Origin: CAVQTK01 sp963716455
GTDB lineage: Bacteria; Pseudomonadota; Gammaproteobacteria; Coxiellales; Coxiellaceae
Assembly (NCBI GenBank): GCA_963716455.1
Contig: CAVQTK010000001.1
Location: 1 to 49,130 of the forward strand
Direction: 5' to 3'
DNA: 49,130 nucleotides
In this document: piece by piece, positions 8,139 to 17,877 of the stretch
Layout: every line of letters starts with the position of its first letter
How positions within the stretch are numbered: the stretch's first letter is position 1
Translations under genes and position numbers: made by a program
Notes under the pieces: generated by a model
Told to the model about the DNA's origin: nothing
What the model saw: the letters and a program-made list of their open reading frames with translations, nothing else
The model's database searches: none

Positions 8139-10276
8139 TTACCCAAAACCTCGAGTTATACGAGTGATGACGGGGATATTACGTAGTTTACGTAAAATTC
8201 GCGCTACATGCATTCGATCTCGAACTGATAATTTAAAAATAAAACGAAAATATTGACCGCCTTGATTTTGCGTATGGACATCTTCAATATTAGCATCCGC
8301 ATCAGAAATAGCTGCAGCCATTTTAGCCAGAAGGCGTGGTTGATCAATGGCCTCGACGCGGATAATTACTGGAAAAGTCGTAGGTGATTCTTTATCCCAC
8401 CGTAATGGCATAAAAGCACCGTGATGACGTCGTAATTTGTCTAAGTGAGAACATTGCTCCACATGAACGATAATACCTTGACCGCTCGTTAGTACTCCTA
8501 CTATTGGATCACCAGGAATAGGACAGCAACATTCAGCAAAGCTAACAACCATCCCTTCTGTACCTTTGATAATTAATGGTACTTCGGCGGCAGACTTTAA
8601 TTTCCCGTCACCTGCTTCGTGGCTTTGCTGCACCATGTCAACTAATCGCTTCGCCACTAATGTTGCCAATCGATTACCTAGCCCAATTTCTATTAAGAGG
8701 TCAGCCATGCTATAAAGCTGCACCTCTTGCAATATGAAAATGCACCACATCTGAGGGAATTTTTTTTAAATTAAGGTGATACTGGGATAATGCTTGCTGA
8801 AGTAATTTTTCACCCAGGGCAATGGATTCTGTCCTATGTTGATTTTTCAAAAATTGACGAATATTACTCCGCGCCTTACTGGTAACAACAAAATCTAACC
8901 ATGTTGGGTTCGGCTTTGCCTTCATGTCGGTAATAACTTCTACAGTCTGTCCACTTATTAAAGGTGTAGATAATGAAGCAGATTGACGATTAATTTTAGC
9001 AGCGACGCAACTATTACCAATATCCGTATGGACCGCGTAAGCAAAGTCAACTACGGTCGCACTGGCAGGAAGTTGCATAATTTTACCTCTCGGGGTAAAC
9101 ACATAAACTTCATCTGGGAATAAATCTAATTTAACATTCTCAATAAATTCTAGACGAATTTCCTACGTGATTCTGTAATTCTAATAAATTTTTCATCCAT
9201 TGCTCGGCACGTATTCGGGAAGGATTCAATTCTTCTTCATCTGTTTTATATATCCAGTGAGCCGCAATCCCGCTAGTGGCTCTCTGATCCATTTGAGTAG
9301 TACGTATTTGTACCTCGATAGGGTATCCATAGGGACCAAACAGAACGGTATGCAATGATTGATAACCATTCGCTTTAGGAATAGCTATATAATCTTTAAA
9401 TTTTTCTGGAACGGGTTTAAATAAGCGATGAACTAGACCCAATATTCGGTAACATGAATCGATATCTTCCACAATAATTCGGAAAGCATAAACATCCATG
9501 ATTTCATTAAAAGGAGAATGCTTACTGCGCATTTTCCGATAAATACTGTATAAATGTTTCTCCCGACCAGTCACTGTGCAAGATGGCAAGCTACTTTTTG
9601 CCAACCCTTCCTGTAAAGTTTTGCTCACTAAGTTAAGGACCTTTTTGCGTTGATCACGTGCTTCCTCTACAGCTTTACTTAAAATGGCATAGCGCCGGGG
9701 ATATCGAGCTTTAAAACTAAGCTCTTCTAATTCTACTGAAAGATCATGCATTCCCAAACGCTTTGCTAATGGCGCAAATATTTCTAAAGTTTCCTGAGCA
9801 ACACGACGCCGTTTTTCTGTGGATAAAGGTTCTACGGTGCGTATATTATGTAAGCGATCGGCAAGTTTTATGATAATAACTCGAATATCTCGTGCCATTG
9901 CCAATATCATTTTACGAAAATTTTCGGCCTGTGCTTCGGCATGGCTAACAAATTCGATTTGAGTTAATTTGCTTACCCCATCCACTAAATTTGCTACAGT
10001 TTGTCCAAATTGAGCGAGTAAAGTTTCTTTGTCTATGCAAGTATCTTCTATGACATCATGGAGTAAGGCCGCCATAACGGTTTGATGGTCTAATTTCATA
10101 TCTGCTAAAATACAGGCAACAGCCACTGGATGAGTAATATAAGGTTCTCCAGTTTGTCTTTTCTGACCTTGGTGAGCGGATAAAGCAGTTAAATAAGCTT
10201 GATGGATTTGTTCAATCTGTTCTTCAGGCAGATAGTCGAGTTTGCGTCGTAACTTTTTAAATAACCGCACACTCAC
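8139..10276 (-). pseudogene. spoT: SpoT (p)ppGpp synthetase/hydrolase, split by two frameshifts
   Basis: The full RelA/SpoT domain set is present but lies in three reading frames. Frame 1 (10276-9140, GTG start) has the HD hydrolase domain with LLHDVIEDT near residue 72 and the synthetase domain with YQSLHTVLFGPYG. It stops after QNHVGNSSRIY. Removing one base near 9154 joins it to EFIENVKLDLFPDEVYVFTP and the TGS domain (8710-9102). This frame stops after HIARGAAL. A second change near 8712-8716 joins ADLLIEIGLGNR, the zinc-finger-like CCCPIPGD block and the C-terminal ACT domain (to 8139). The hydrolase and synthetase part could still be made as a roughly 378-residue protein lacking its regulatory half. 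The gene follows rpoZ by 11 bases. Confidence 0.85.
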
Positions 10277-10287
10277 TCCAGTAAGAA

Positions 10288-10593
10288 CTAAACAGGAGGC
10301 AGATCTTTGTTCGAATTAATTACTTTTATATCCAAAAAGACACTTGCAGAAGAAGCAGGCATACCAATAAATCCTTCTGTATCGCCATGCTCAGTACGCA
10401 ACGGTGCATTTTCAATATCATAACCCGCAGCAATTTCCCGTAATGCAACTACAGTTGGTTTGTCATTATTAATTGGCACCAGAGGATCAGCAGCTCCCAT
10501 TTGCAAGAGATGGGCTCGCTTTGCGGCTTTAATCACTAAATCAAAGCGATTCTGTACATAAGGTAAACAATCTTCAACAGTTACACGTGCCAT
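10288..10593 (-). CDS. rpoZ: RNA polymerase omega subunit
   Basis: Small subunit that helps assemble RNA polymerase and, in gammaproteobacteria, forms part of a ppGpp-binding site. It begins MARVTVEDCLPYVQNRFDL and continues with the conserved block DPLVPINNDKPTVVALREIA. The 101-residue length is within the family range; the last 35 residues are poorly conserved. It sits directly before spoT, as in enteric bacteria. The gap to the upstream gmk stop is about 127 bp and holds no gene. Confidence 0.95.
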   Translation of the reverse strand: MARVTVEDCLPYVQNRFDLVIKAAKRAHLLQMGAADPLVPINNDKPTVVALREIAAGYDIENAPLRTEHGDTEGFIGMPASSASVFLDIKVINSNKDLPPV

Positions 10594-10720
10594 AATTTCC
10601 TCTAAATATTCTATTATACAAGCTAAGAGCTATAATTGGACTTTAAAAAATTTTCTTAAAATTGAAAGTCCTAATAAAGTCAGGGTCTAACACCCCAGGG
10701 ATTGCATAATTAATATTATA

Positions 10721-11341
10721 TTATTTTTCTAATAATCTAGCTAGTAGATTTGCATTTTCTTCCATTTGCACTCGACATTTTAATCCCTCAGCAATAATTA
10801 TATGTTCTAAATCAGCCAAAGCTTTTTCGAATTGATCATTAGCCACAAGATAATCAAACTCGTTACAATGACTAATTTCTTCTTGCGCACATGCCATCCT
10901 TTCCGCAATGACTGAGGGGAGATCTTGACGACGATTTTGCAACCGTTCTTTTAATATTGGTAAAGATGGAGGTAAAACGAAAATGAGAATGGCTTTAGGG
11001 AATTGCCGTCGAATTTGTTGCGCCCCCTGCCAATCAATTTCTAATAAAATATCTTTTCCCTGAGTCAACCGCTCCATAACCCACGGCTTGGATGTACCAT
11101 ACTGATTATGATAAATAGTTGCAGATTCTAAAAACAGATTATTATCGAGCATTTGTTTAAATTGATCCGCACTAATAAAATGATAATCTCTATTTTGGAT
11201 ATCTCCTGGCCGTGGTGGGCGAGTTGTATAAGAAATAGATAATTCGATGTTATCAATTTTTTCGAGCAAAGCACGGACAAGGCTGGTTTTCCCCGTACCA
11301 GAAGGAGCAGTCAACACAAAAAAATTTCCCACCTTACTCAA
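10721..11341 (-). CDS. gmk: Guanylate kinase
   Basis: Cytosolic nucleotide kinase that converts GMP (and dGMP) to the diphosphate with ATP. The P-loop is APSGTGKTSL at residues 13-22, followed by the GMP-binding SYTTRPPRPGDIQNRDYHFI block and LLEIDWQGAQQIR. The 206-residue length is typical. Its start overlaps the end of yicC by 8 bases, so the two are likely co-expressed and coupled. The pairing of gmk with rpoZ and spoT in one transcription unit links GMP supply with stringent-response genes. Confidence 0.97.
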   Translation of the reverse strand: MSKVGNFFVLTAPSGTGKTSLVRALLEKIDNIELSISYTTRPPRPGDIQNRDYHFISADQFKQMLDNNLFLESATIYHNQYGTSKPWVMERLTQGKDILLEIDWQGAQQIRRQFPKAILIFVLPPSLPILKERLQNRRQDLPSVIAERMACAQEEISHCNEFDYLVANDQFEKALADLEHIIIAEGLKCRVQMEENANLLARLLEK

Positions 11342-12197
11342 TATTTTGCACCTGTTCTCTAATTTGTTCTACCAATACTTTAATTTCTACACTAGCATGA
11401 GTTAATGAAATATCTAATGCCTTACTGCTAAGAGTATTGGCTTCACGAAGTAATTCTTGACTTAAAAAATCCAAACGTCGGCCAATGGCGCCCTCTTTCT
11501 GATTAAGGATCAACAGCATAGCATGACAATGGGCAGTTAAACGCTGAATTTCTTCCGCTACATCCGCTTTTTGGATTAAAAGGACCAATTCCTGTTCTAG
11601 CCGATGAGGATCCAAAGCGACCGCTAATTCGCGAGCACGATCTATGTAACGCTGCCGCTCGGCAGCCAATAAGTGAGGAATTTGTTGTTGGATTTCGTCA
11701 ACTAAGTTTTTAATAGAGAGTAAACGATGTTCAATAAAATCTTTAATTAGACTTCCCTCACGTTTACGCATTTGCACTAAATCTTCAATAGCTCTATCTA
11801 ATAACTTTAAAACTTCTGTGGAAATAATTTCAGTATTTACTACTTCAGTTTCTATAACTCCCGGCCACGCTAGAAGAGTTAAAAGATTGGCATGTAGATT
11901 GGGGAAATGTTGTTGCAAGGCTTTTTCAGCAACAGCTAATTGCACCACTATCCCTTCATTGATTTTAATATGCGGGGTGTCCAAATTAGTAGTTAATTTT
12001 AAAGTTGCTTCAATTTTACCCCGTTGTATCTTTTTACCTATAATTTCACGTACAGACATTTCTAGAATACGCAAGGTTTCCGGTAGACGGGTATTGATTT
12101 CCAAAAATCGGTGATTAACCGCTCGCAATTCCCAAGTTAAAATACCGGAGTCAACTTGAGTCGATTGACGAGAAAAAGCAGTCATACTAGCAACCAT
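11334..12197 (-). CDS. yicC: YicC family endoribonuclease
   Basis: Member of the YicC/YloC family, known from E. coli as an endoribonuclease that affects small-RNA stability. The N-terminal motif MVASMTAFSRQ and the WELRAVNHRFLEINTRLPE block are diagnostic. The C-terminal part (RRLDFLSQELLREANTLSSKALD) matches the family's DUF1732 end. At 287 residues it is full length. It heads a minus-strand operon toward gmk and faces rph across about 210 bp, matching the divergent yicC-rph arrangement of enteric bacteria. A second gene overlapping its 3' end (gmk) begins 8 bases before its stop. Confidence 0.93.
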   Translation of the reverse strand: MVASMTAFSRQSTQVDSGILTWELRAVNHRFLEINTRLPETLRILEMSVREIIGKKIQRGKIEATLKLTTNLDTPHIKINEGIVVQLAVAEKALQQHFPNLHANLLTLLAWPGVIETEVVNTEIISTEVLKLLDRAIEDLVQMRKREGSLIKDFIEHRLLSIKNLVDEIQQQIPHLLAAERQRYIDRARELAVALDPHRLEQELVLLIQKADVAEEIQRLTAHCHAMLLILNQKEGAIGRRLDFLSQELLREANTLSSKALDISLTHASVEIKVLVEQIREQVQNIE

Positions 12198-12409
12198 AAG
12201 AAAATATTATATCATATCTCTTGTATGCATGTTAATCATTCACAAGCGATATGACAAAGATAAGCGTAAACGTTCCGAGTTTAATTTGCTACGTAGTATG
12301 GTGAGCCACATGCGGCAAACCACAAGTGAGCTGTGAGTATTACCCTATTGTATGCTACACTCGATAATTAAAAAATTTGCAGTTTTATATCAAAAATAAG
12401 GAGAATTGC

Positions 12410-13144
12410 GTGACTAAAAGAAATATTCGCCCTAGTGAACGTGCTCCAGATCAATTACGTCCTATTAGTTTTATTCGCCATTATACCCAGCATGCCGAAG
12501 GATCAGTATTGGTCTGTCTGGGAGAAACGAAGGTACTTTGCACCGCTAGTGTAAGTGATAATTTACCACGCTTTTTACGTGAAACCAGTCAGGGTTGGGT
12601 TACTGCAGAATATGGAATGTTACCTCGCGCTACACAGCAACGCACAGAACGTGAAGCGGTACAAGGTAAACAGGGGGGACGTACCGTTGAAATCCAGCGT
12701 TTAATTGGCCGATCATTACGTGCAGCAATTAACTTACAAGAATTAGGGCCACGATCAATTACCATCGATTGTGATGTTCTCCAAGCAGATGGAGGCACAA
12801 GAACCGCTGCTATAAGCGGTGCTTGCGTTGCTTTGGCAGATGCCATTACTAATTTGCAGCAAAGTGGCAAAATTAATTGTAATCCACTAAAATATTTAGT
12901 TGCTGCTGTCTCAGTTGGAATCTATCAAAACACGCCAATTTTAGATCTTGAATATAGAGAGGATTCTCAAGCCCATACGGATATGAATGTTGTAATGACA
13001 GACCAAAGTTCTTTCATTGAATTGCAAGGAACTGCAGAAGGAAATGCTTTTACTCAAGAAGAGCTCAATTCATTACTCATCTTGGCAAAAAAAGGTATTG
13101 GAGAGATTATTAATGCACAACGTTTGTCATTAGGCTGGGCTTAA
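12410..13144 (+). CDS. rph: Ribonuclease PH
   Basis: Phosphorolytic 3'-5' exoribonuclease that trims tRNA 3' ends. Family motifs run MTKRNIRPSERAPDQLRPI, the phosphate-binding MLPRATQQRTERE, GGRTVEIQRLIGRSLRA and the catalytic region DCDVLQADGGTRTAAISGA. The likely start is GTG 12410, with AAGGAG at 12398-12403 six bases upstream. An ATG 11 codons earlier has no site and adds residues foreign to the family. From GTG the protein has 244 residues, about the usual size. Its stop overlaps the convergent xthA stop by 4 bases. The enzyme appears intact, with no sign of the C-terminal frameshift known in some E. coli strains. Confidence 0.96.
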   Translation: MTKRNIRPSERAPDQLRPISFIRHYTQHAEGSVLVCLGETKVLCTASVSDNLPRFLRETSQGWVTAEYGMLPRATQQRTEREAVQGKQGGRTVEIQRLIGRSLRAAINLQELGPRSITIDCDVLQADGGTRTAAISGACVALADAITNLQQSGKINCNPLKYLVAAVSVGIYQNTPILDLEYREDSQAHTDMNVVMTDQSSFIELQGTAEGNAFTQEELNSLLILAKKGIGEIINAQRLSLGWA

Positions 13145-13911
13145 AAATCAAGATAATCAATAATTAACGGTGCGTGATCTGAAAAACGTTGCTCTTTATA
13201 AATTTGAATTGATTTGATTAAAGGTTTGAAATGAGGAGTAACGATTTGATAATCAATGCGCCAACCTACATTTTTTTCATAAGCACGGCCACGATTTGAC
13301 CACCAAGTATATTGATCAGGATCAGTGTTAATTACTCTAAAAGCATCTATCCAACCTACTTGATCCATTACCATATCCATCCATGCCCGTTCTTCAGGTA
13401 AAAAACCAGAATGTTTTTGATTACCACGCCAGTTTTTTATATCTATTTTCTTATGAGCAATATTCCAGTCACCACAAATAATAAACGGGCGCTGAGTTAA
13501 TGCAGTCTCTCGCAGAAACTTTAAAAATTTTTCTAAAAAATCAAACTTAATTTGTTGGCGTTCATCACCACTTGTGCCCGAAGGGATATAGAGGGAAGCG
13601 ACACTAAACTTAGGAAAATCTACTTGCAGATAGCGTCCTTCCGTATCTGCATGTACCCATCCCAATGTTGTCGTTACTTTTTCGGGTTCTTGGCGACAAT
13701 ATAATCCAACTCCACTGTAACCCATCTTATGTGCATCGTTATAATAAACGTGATATCCCGAGGGTCGATATAGAGCATCTTCTATTTTACTTAATTGTGC
13801 TTTAGTTTCTTGCAGACACACGATATCTGCATTTTGTTGCTCCAACCAAGTAAAAAATCCTTTACGAGCCGCCGAACGAATACCGTTCACATTTGCACTG
13901 ATTATACGCAT
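13141..13911 (-). CDS. xthA: Exodeoxyribonuclease III
   Basis: AP endonuclease and 3'-5' exonuclease of base-excision repair. Motifs in order are ISANVNGIRSA, the catalytic Glu in LQETKAQ, GYSGVGLY, CGDWNIAHK (metal and phosphate site), and RIDYQIVTP near the end with the final His in QRFSDHAPL. The start ATG 13911 gives the family N-terminus MRIISANVNG; a frame nine codons longer adds unrelated residues. At 256 residues it is normal. It converges on rph with a 4-base overlap and diverges from pyrE, from which it is separated by about 125 bp with a hairpin and promoter. Confidence 0.96.
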   Translation of the reverse strand: MRIISANVNGIRSAARKGFFTWLEQQNADIVCLQETKAQLSKIEDALYRPSGYHVYYNDAHKMGYSGVGLYCRQEPEKVTTTLGWVHADTEGRYLQVDFPKFSVASLYIPSGTSGDERQQIKFDFLEKFLKFLRETALTQRPFIICGDWNIAHKKIDIKNWRGNQKHSGFLPEERAWMDMVMDQVGWIDAFRVINTDPDQYTWWSNRGRAYEKNVGWRIDYQIVTPHFKPLIKSIQIYKEQRFSDHAPLIIDYLDF

Positions 13912-13934
13912 AAATTCTTCTTTAGAGGTGAAAA

Positions 13935-13980
13935 TCACGGGTGTAATCCCCCGTGACTTTTAAAAAAAATAGCATATAAT
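13935..13980 (+). promoter_or_regulatory. Hairpin and probable pyrE promoter
   Basis: A 7-bp stem TCACGGG/CCCGTGA (13935-13941 and 13950-13956) has an 8-base loop and is followed by CTTTTTAAAA. A perfect -10 box TATAAT stands at 13975-13980, with a weak TGACTT at 13954-13959 about 15 bases before it as a possible -35. The -10 lies 57 bp before the pyrE ATG at 14038. The hairpin overlaps the putative -35 region, so it could be an operator or a terminator-like structure in the divergent xthA leader. Position is suggestive only. Confidence 0.4.
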
Positions 13981-14037
13981 GAGTGCTATCTATTTTGCAA
14001 TGATTTGGCTTACTAGATGGTTAAAAATGGGTTAAAA

Positions 14038-14685
14038 ATGCAAGACTACCAACTCCAATTTATTGAATTTTTATGTCAGCGCGGCGTGCTTCAATTTGGT
14101 GATTTTACTTTAAAATCAGGACGCCAAAGTCCTTATTTTTTTAACTTGGGTCTATTCAATCGCGGTGAAAGCCTCATGCGCTTAGGGCAATTTTATGCTG
14201 CCGCCTTGGAAGATTCATTATTTCAATATGACATGCTTTTCGGACCTGCATATAAAGGTATCCCTTTAGTCAGCACTACCGCAATTGCTTTATATACAAA
14301 TTATAATAAAGATGTACCTTATTGTTTCAACCGGAAAGAAAAAAAACTTCATGGCGATCAAGGAAATTTTGTAGGTGCAACATTGACAGGTAAAGTGGTT
14401 ATGATTGATGATGTCATCACTGCAGGTACTACAATAAGAGAAACCGTAGAAATGATGGCTAATTTACCGGTTACATTAAGTGGTATTCTCATTGCTTTTG
14501 ATCGACAGGAGCGAGGCAATAAAGAACAATCTGCGGTGAAAGAAGCGATGCAAACCTACCAAATTCCCATCCACAGTATTATAAATATAAACCATGTCTT
14601 GCAATACCTAGAAAACAAGCCAGAATGGCAGCAACAAAGTGATGCAATTAGAATTTATCAGGCTGAATATGGCGTTAGAGAATAG
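14038..14685 (+). CDS. pyrE: Orotate phosphoribosyltransferase
   Basis: Joins orotate to PRPP to make OMP, the fifth step of pyrimidine synthesis. It starts MQDYQLQFIEFLCQRGVLQFGDFTLKSGRQSPYFF; the PRPP-binding loop is VVMIDDVITAGTTIRE and the active-site loop is CFNRKEKKLHG. ATG 14038 gives the family-standard N-terminus. An ATG at 14017 would add seven residues and is less likely, though neither has a strong ribosome-binding site. The 215-residue length is normal. Its neighbours rph, yicC, dut and radC recapitulate the E. coli gene cluster, although pyrE here is inverted relative to xthA. Confidence 0.95.
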   Translation: MQDYQLQFIEFLCQRGVLQFGDFTLKSGRQSPYFFNLGLFNRGESLMRLGQFYAAALEDSLFQYDMLFGPAYKGIPLVSTTAIALYTNYNKDVPYCFNRKEKKLHGDQGNFVGATLTGKVVMIDDVITAGTTIRETVEMMANLPVTLSGILIAFDRQERGNKEQSAVKEAMQTYQIPIHSIININHVLQYLENKPEWQQQSDAIRIYQAEYGVRE

Positions 14686-14690
14686 AAATT

Positions 14691-15782
14691 TTACGTATTC
14701 ATTGTTAACAAACTAATTAAGGAAAACAATTCTGTATTATCTTTATCATCTTCCAGTTTGTGAGTTTTACTGCTAAGAAAGCGGAATTGACTCTGTGGGT
14801 AAGTGTAATAATAATTGCGTATTGATTTTTCCACCTCTTGAATCTTTTTGGTAGAAAAGTCCATATCGCTATAATCTTCAGAGAATTGCGTCTTTATACT
14901 TGGATAAAACGTATAACAGCGTTTAAGATTGATGAGGCATCGCTCCTTCAATACTTGAGATTGTCGTATTATATTAAATAGCAATACCTGCTTGTAATAC
15001 TTTACTGCGAATTGCAAATTTTTTGGCGTTTGTATCCCAAACTCATAACACTCACCTAAAGTAAGGAAGGCATTCATTAGGTGCTGTTCAACTGCATACT
15101 TTAGATATTGGATAGCCAGTGGGTTTTTTATATCTATGTAATACTCAGCAAGCTTAAATTGTGCACTTGAATCTCCTAGTTGGGCAGCTTCTTCCCACAA
15201 AATTATTTGTCCATTTAGGTGCTTTAACTCCTTCGCTCTTTCCATTAGGGATTTTGTATATTTTTGTTTCTCTTCTGTGCTAGTAAATCGATTCGACTTA
15301 TATGACTTCCTTTTAGATTCTGCAAGTTTATCACTTGTATCTAATAGAGGTCTTTCACTTATCCATTCGAGTTCGAATGCAATCACTCCTGCTTTAGCAT
15401 GATCATACACCGCTGCTTTGAAAAAAAGTTGTTTTGCTTCAACTAACTCTTCCCTTGCTAATTGGTATTTTTTTAAAGCTGAAACAGATTGTCCTGATGC
15501 TTCAGGGGCAATAGAAAATGATGTAAATGCATTTTCTAATCCTTTAAATGATGGATAATTTAGTTGTATTATGAGCAAATAAAATGCCGAAAGCACCTTA
15601 ATGGCGTCTTCGTGCCCAGCTAAAGAAGCTAAGTAAAGATAGCGCATTGATAACTGAAAAGCTTTTTCGCCTTCTTGAAAAAAATACTGGCCTTCAAGAA
15701 ATATATTCGAAATAACAGATAAATCGTTTCGTTCATTCTCTAATTTTTCATCGAATACTTGTTTTAACTTCAATTTTTTCAT
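14691..15782 (-). CDS. Sel1/TPR-like repeat protein
   Basis: A 363-residue protein made of helical repeat units. It has no signal peptide and no membrane segment. Sel1-type units are recognisable in ATLAG-like blocks: LASLAGHEDAIKVLSAFYLL, then EEAAQLGDSSAQFKLAEYY with NPLAIQYLKYAVEQ and AFLTLGECYEFG. Lysine and glutamate dominate the N-terminus (MKKLKLKQVFDEKLENERN). The repeats bind partners in many Sel1 proteins, and secreted members exist in Legionella and Coxiella; a host-directed role here is only inference. It converges on pyrE, six bases apart. No PmrA-type box was seen upstream. Confidence 0.65.
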   Translation of the reverse strand: MKKLKLKQVFDEKLENERNDLSVISNIFLEGQYFFQEGEKAFQLSMRYLYLASLAGHEDAIKVLSAFYLLIIQLNYPSFKGLENAFTSFSIAPEASGQSVSALKKYQLAREELVEAKQLFFKAAVYDHAKAGVIAFELEWISERPLLDTSDKLAESKRKSYKSNRFTSTEEKQKYTKSLMERAKELKHLNGQIILWEEAAQLGDSSAQFKLAEYYIDIKNPLAIQYLKYAVEQHLMNAFLTLGECYEFGIQTPKNLQFAVKYYKQVLLFNIIRQSQVLKERCLINLKRCYTFYPSIKTQFSEDYSDMDFSTKKIQEVEKSIRNYYYTYPQSQFRFLSSKTHKLEDDKDNTELFSLISLLTMNT

Positions 15783-15934
15783 AAATAAACCATTTTAATA
15801 AGTGAGTACTTAAAATACAATCAATTCTCTATTCGGGCTAGAATAGTATCACAAGAAAGAAAAGAAGTGCAAACTTTTTGAGCCGGGCCACACCATGAAG
15901 GAATACGTCATGAGACAAGCCCCCAAGATTTTCT

Positions 15935-17395
15935 TTAAAAGGGTAAAATTAAATTCTTGTCAATCGCCAACAACTGTACACGGAATAATTCTTTAATCTT
16001 TTCCAAATGATAAGTTGTGTCAGCTTCAAAACGCAAAGTTAAATAAGGCGAAGTGTTAGAGGGTCGAATTAAACCCCAGCCAAAATCAAAATCAACTCGC
16101 AAACCATCCATGGTAATTATTTTTGCTCCTTGAAAATGAGCTTTTTTTAAAAGTTCCGCCATGAAAATGGATTTTTTATCTTCTTCCATAGCTAATTTTA
16201 ATTCGGGAGTATTAACGCTATTAGGTAATGCCGCAAAAACCGCACTAGAAGACAATGTTTTCTGTGCTAATATCTGCAACAATCGAGCTCCCACATAAAA
16301 ACCATCATCAAATCCAAACCAATCGTCTTTAAAGAAAATATGGCCACTCATTTCTCCAGCCAATAAAGCACCTACCTCAAGCATTTTACTTTTGATAATA
16401 GAATGGCCGGTTCGCCACATGATGGGCACACCTCCAACTTGCTCAATTAACAAGGGTAAATGTCTAGAGCACTTCACATCGAAAATAATTTTCGCACCCG
16501 GTTGTTTTGCTATTAGTTCCTGAGCAAAAAGCATTAATAGTCGATCAGGCCAAATAATTTCTCCTTGATCGGTAACTACCCCTAAACGATCACCATCTCC
16601 ATCAAAGGCTAATCCTAAGTCCGCTTTTTCTTGACGTACTTGATTAATTAAGGCGCTTAAATTTTCAGGAACGGAAGGATCAGGATGGTGATTAGGGAAT
16701 CTACCATCCACATCACAGAATAATTCACTCACTTCACACCCCAAAGCACGATATAAGCGAGGAGCTACAATTCCAGGAATTCCATTGCCACAATCTACTA
16801 CCATTTTTAATGGCCGAGATAAAGAAATATGCTCTACTACATAGCGAATATAATCATCAATGAGACATGCCAGATTATTTAGTTGACCTAATCCGCTGAC
16901 AAATTGCTTCTTTAAAATACGCTGGTATAAATTGCTAATATCGACAGTGCTAAGGGTTTGACCTTGAAGTACTATTTTAAAGCCATTATGATCTCCTGGG
17001 TTATGACTAGCTGTTACCATAACACCAGCGGTAATCCCAAACCGATGAGTTGCAAAATAAGTTAAAGGTGTCGGCACTAAACCCACATCTACCACATCTC
17101 TACCACTAGCCAATAGACCCGCACATAATGCGTTATGCAGTTCTAACCCCGAAAGACGCCCATCACGTCCGACAATTAAAGCTTTTTCCCCACGATTACA
17201 TGCTTCAGCTCCAATGGCTAAGCCAATTGCATAAGCTAGATCAGACGTTAGATTTTCTTCATTAACGGGACCACGAATATCGTAAGCACGAAAAATATCA
17301 GCTGGGATATGTAATGGAACTTGGTAATTTTTTTCTTCAAATTTTTCCGGAGCTTCCAAATCCACCGGAGCCACGTTCAGTTTCTTCGAATTCAT
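15935..17395 (-). CDS. algC: Phosphomannomutase/phosphoglucomutase (AlgC type)
   Basis: Hexose-phosphate mutase of the alpha-D-phosphohexomutase family; it supplies mannose-1-P or glucose-1-P for envelope polysaccharides. The active-site Ser is S130 in VTASHNPG, the metal loop is FDGDGDRLG near residue 262, and the sugar loop GEMSGHIFF with the phosphate loop RPSNTSPYLTLRFE closes the protein. At 486 residues it is slightly longer than most. ATG 17395 lies inside the 3' end of dut, preceded by GAGGTGG; the two frames overlap by 59 bases. No ATG, GTG or TTG in this frame lies after the dut stop within the conserved region, so the overlap is real. The extra N-terminus (about 30 residues) precedes PADIFRAYDIRG. 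Confidence 0.93.
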   Translation of the reverse strand: MNSKKLNVAPVDLEAPEKFEEKNYQVPLHIPADIFRAYDIRGPVNEENLTSDLAYAIGLAIGAEACNRGEKALIVGRDGRLSGLELHNALCAGLLASGRDVVDVGLVPTPLTYFATHRFGITAGVMVTASHNPGDHNGFKIVLQGQTLSTVDISNLYQRILKKQFVSGLGQLNNLACLIDDYIRYVVEHISLSRPLKMVVDCGNGIPGIVAPRLYRALGCEVSELFCDVDGRFPNHHPDPSVPENLSALINQVRQEKADLGLAFDGDGDRLGVVTDQGEIIWPDRLLMLFAQELIAKQPGAKIIFDVKCSRHLPLLIEQVGGVPIMWRTGHSIIKSKMLEVGALLAGEMSGHIFFKDDWFGFDDGFYVGARLLQILAQKTLSSSAVFAALPNSVNTPELKLAMEEDKKSIFMAELLKKAHFQGAKIITMDGLRVDFDFGWGLIRPSNTSPYLTLRFEADTTYHLEKIKELFRVQLLAIDKNLILPF

Positions 17396-17795
17396 CTACC
17401 ACCTCAAATTGGGCTCGTACAATAGGAACCAATACCAATTGAGCTATGCGTTCACCTGGCTCAATTGTGTATGCATGTTGCCCTCGATTCCAACAAGAGA
17501 CCATCAAGGGTCCCTGATAGTCTGCATCTATTAATCCAACTGAATTACCTAACACTATTCCATGTTTATGCCCTAAACCAGAACGCGGCAAAATCATGGC
17601 GGCAACTTTAAAATCAGCAATATGAATAGCCATACCTGTAGAAATTAGCTTGGTCTCACCGGGTGAAAGAGTGATAGGTTCCTCCATGCAAGCTCGTAAA
17701 TCTAATCCTGCTGATCCAGCCGTAGCATATTTAGGGAAAGGTATAATCCCCCCCAATCTGGTATCTAAAATCTTTACTTGAATTTTATGAGTCAT
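17337..17795 (-). CDS. dut: dUTP diphosphatase
   Basis: Hydrolyses dUTP to dUMP, keeping uracil out of DNA and feeding thymidylate synthesis. All trimer motifs are visible: AGSAGLDLRAC, the PRSGLGHKHG loop, GLIDADYQGPL with the catalytic Asp, GERIAQLVLVP, and the C-terminal RGSGGFGSSG arm. The 152-residue length is typical. Its last 59 bases are shared with the start of algC, an unusually large overlap that places the dut C-terminal arm and the algC leader in different frames of the same DNA. It starts 82 bases from radC, which points the other way. Confidence 0.97.
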   Translation of the reverse strand: MTHKIQVKILDTRLGGIIPFPKYATAGSAGLDLRACMEEPITLSPGETKLISTGMAIHIADFKVAAMILPRSGLGHKHGIVLGNSVGLIDADYQGPLMVSCWNRGQHAYTIEPGERIAQLVLVPIVRAQFEVVDEFEETERGSGGFGSSGKI

Positions 17796-17877
17796 ACGCC
17801 CCCTCCCCCCTCAAATCTAAACATAGCATATAAAACCCGGTATTAACAATCTCTCTGATGTTACCTAAAATTGAAAT

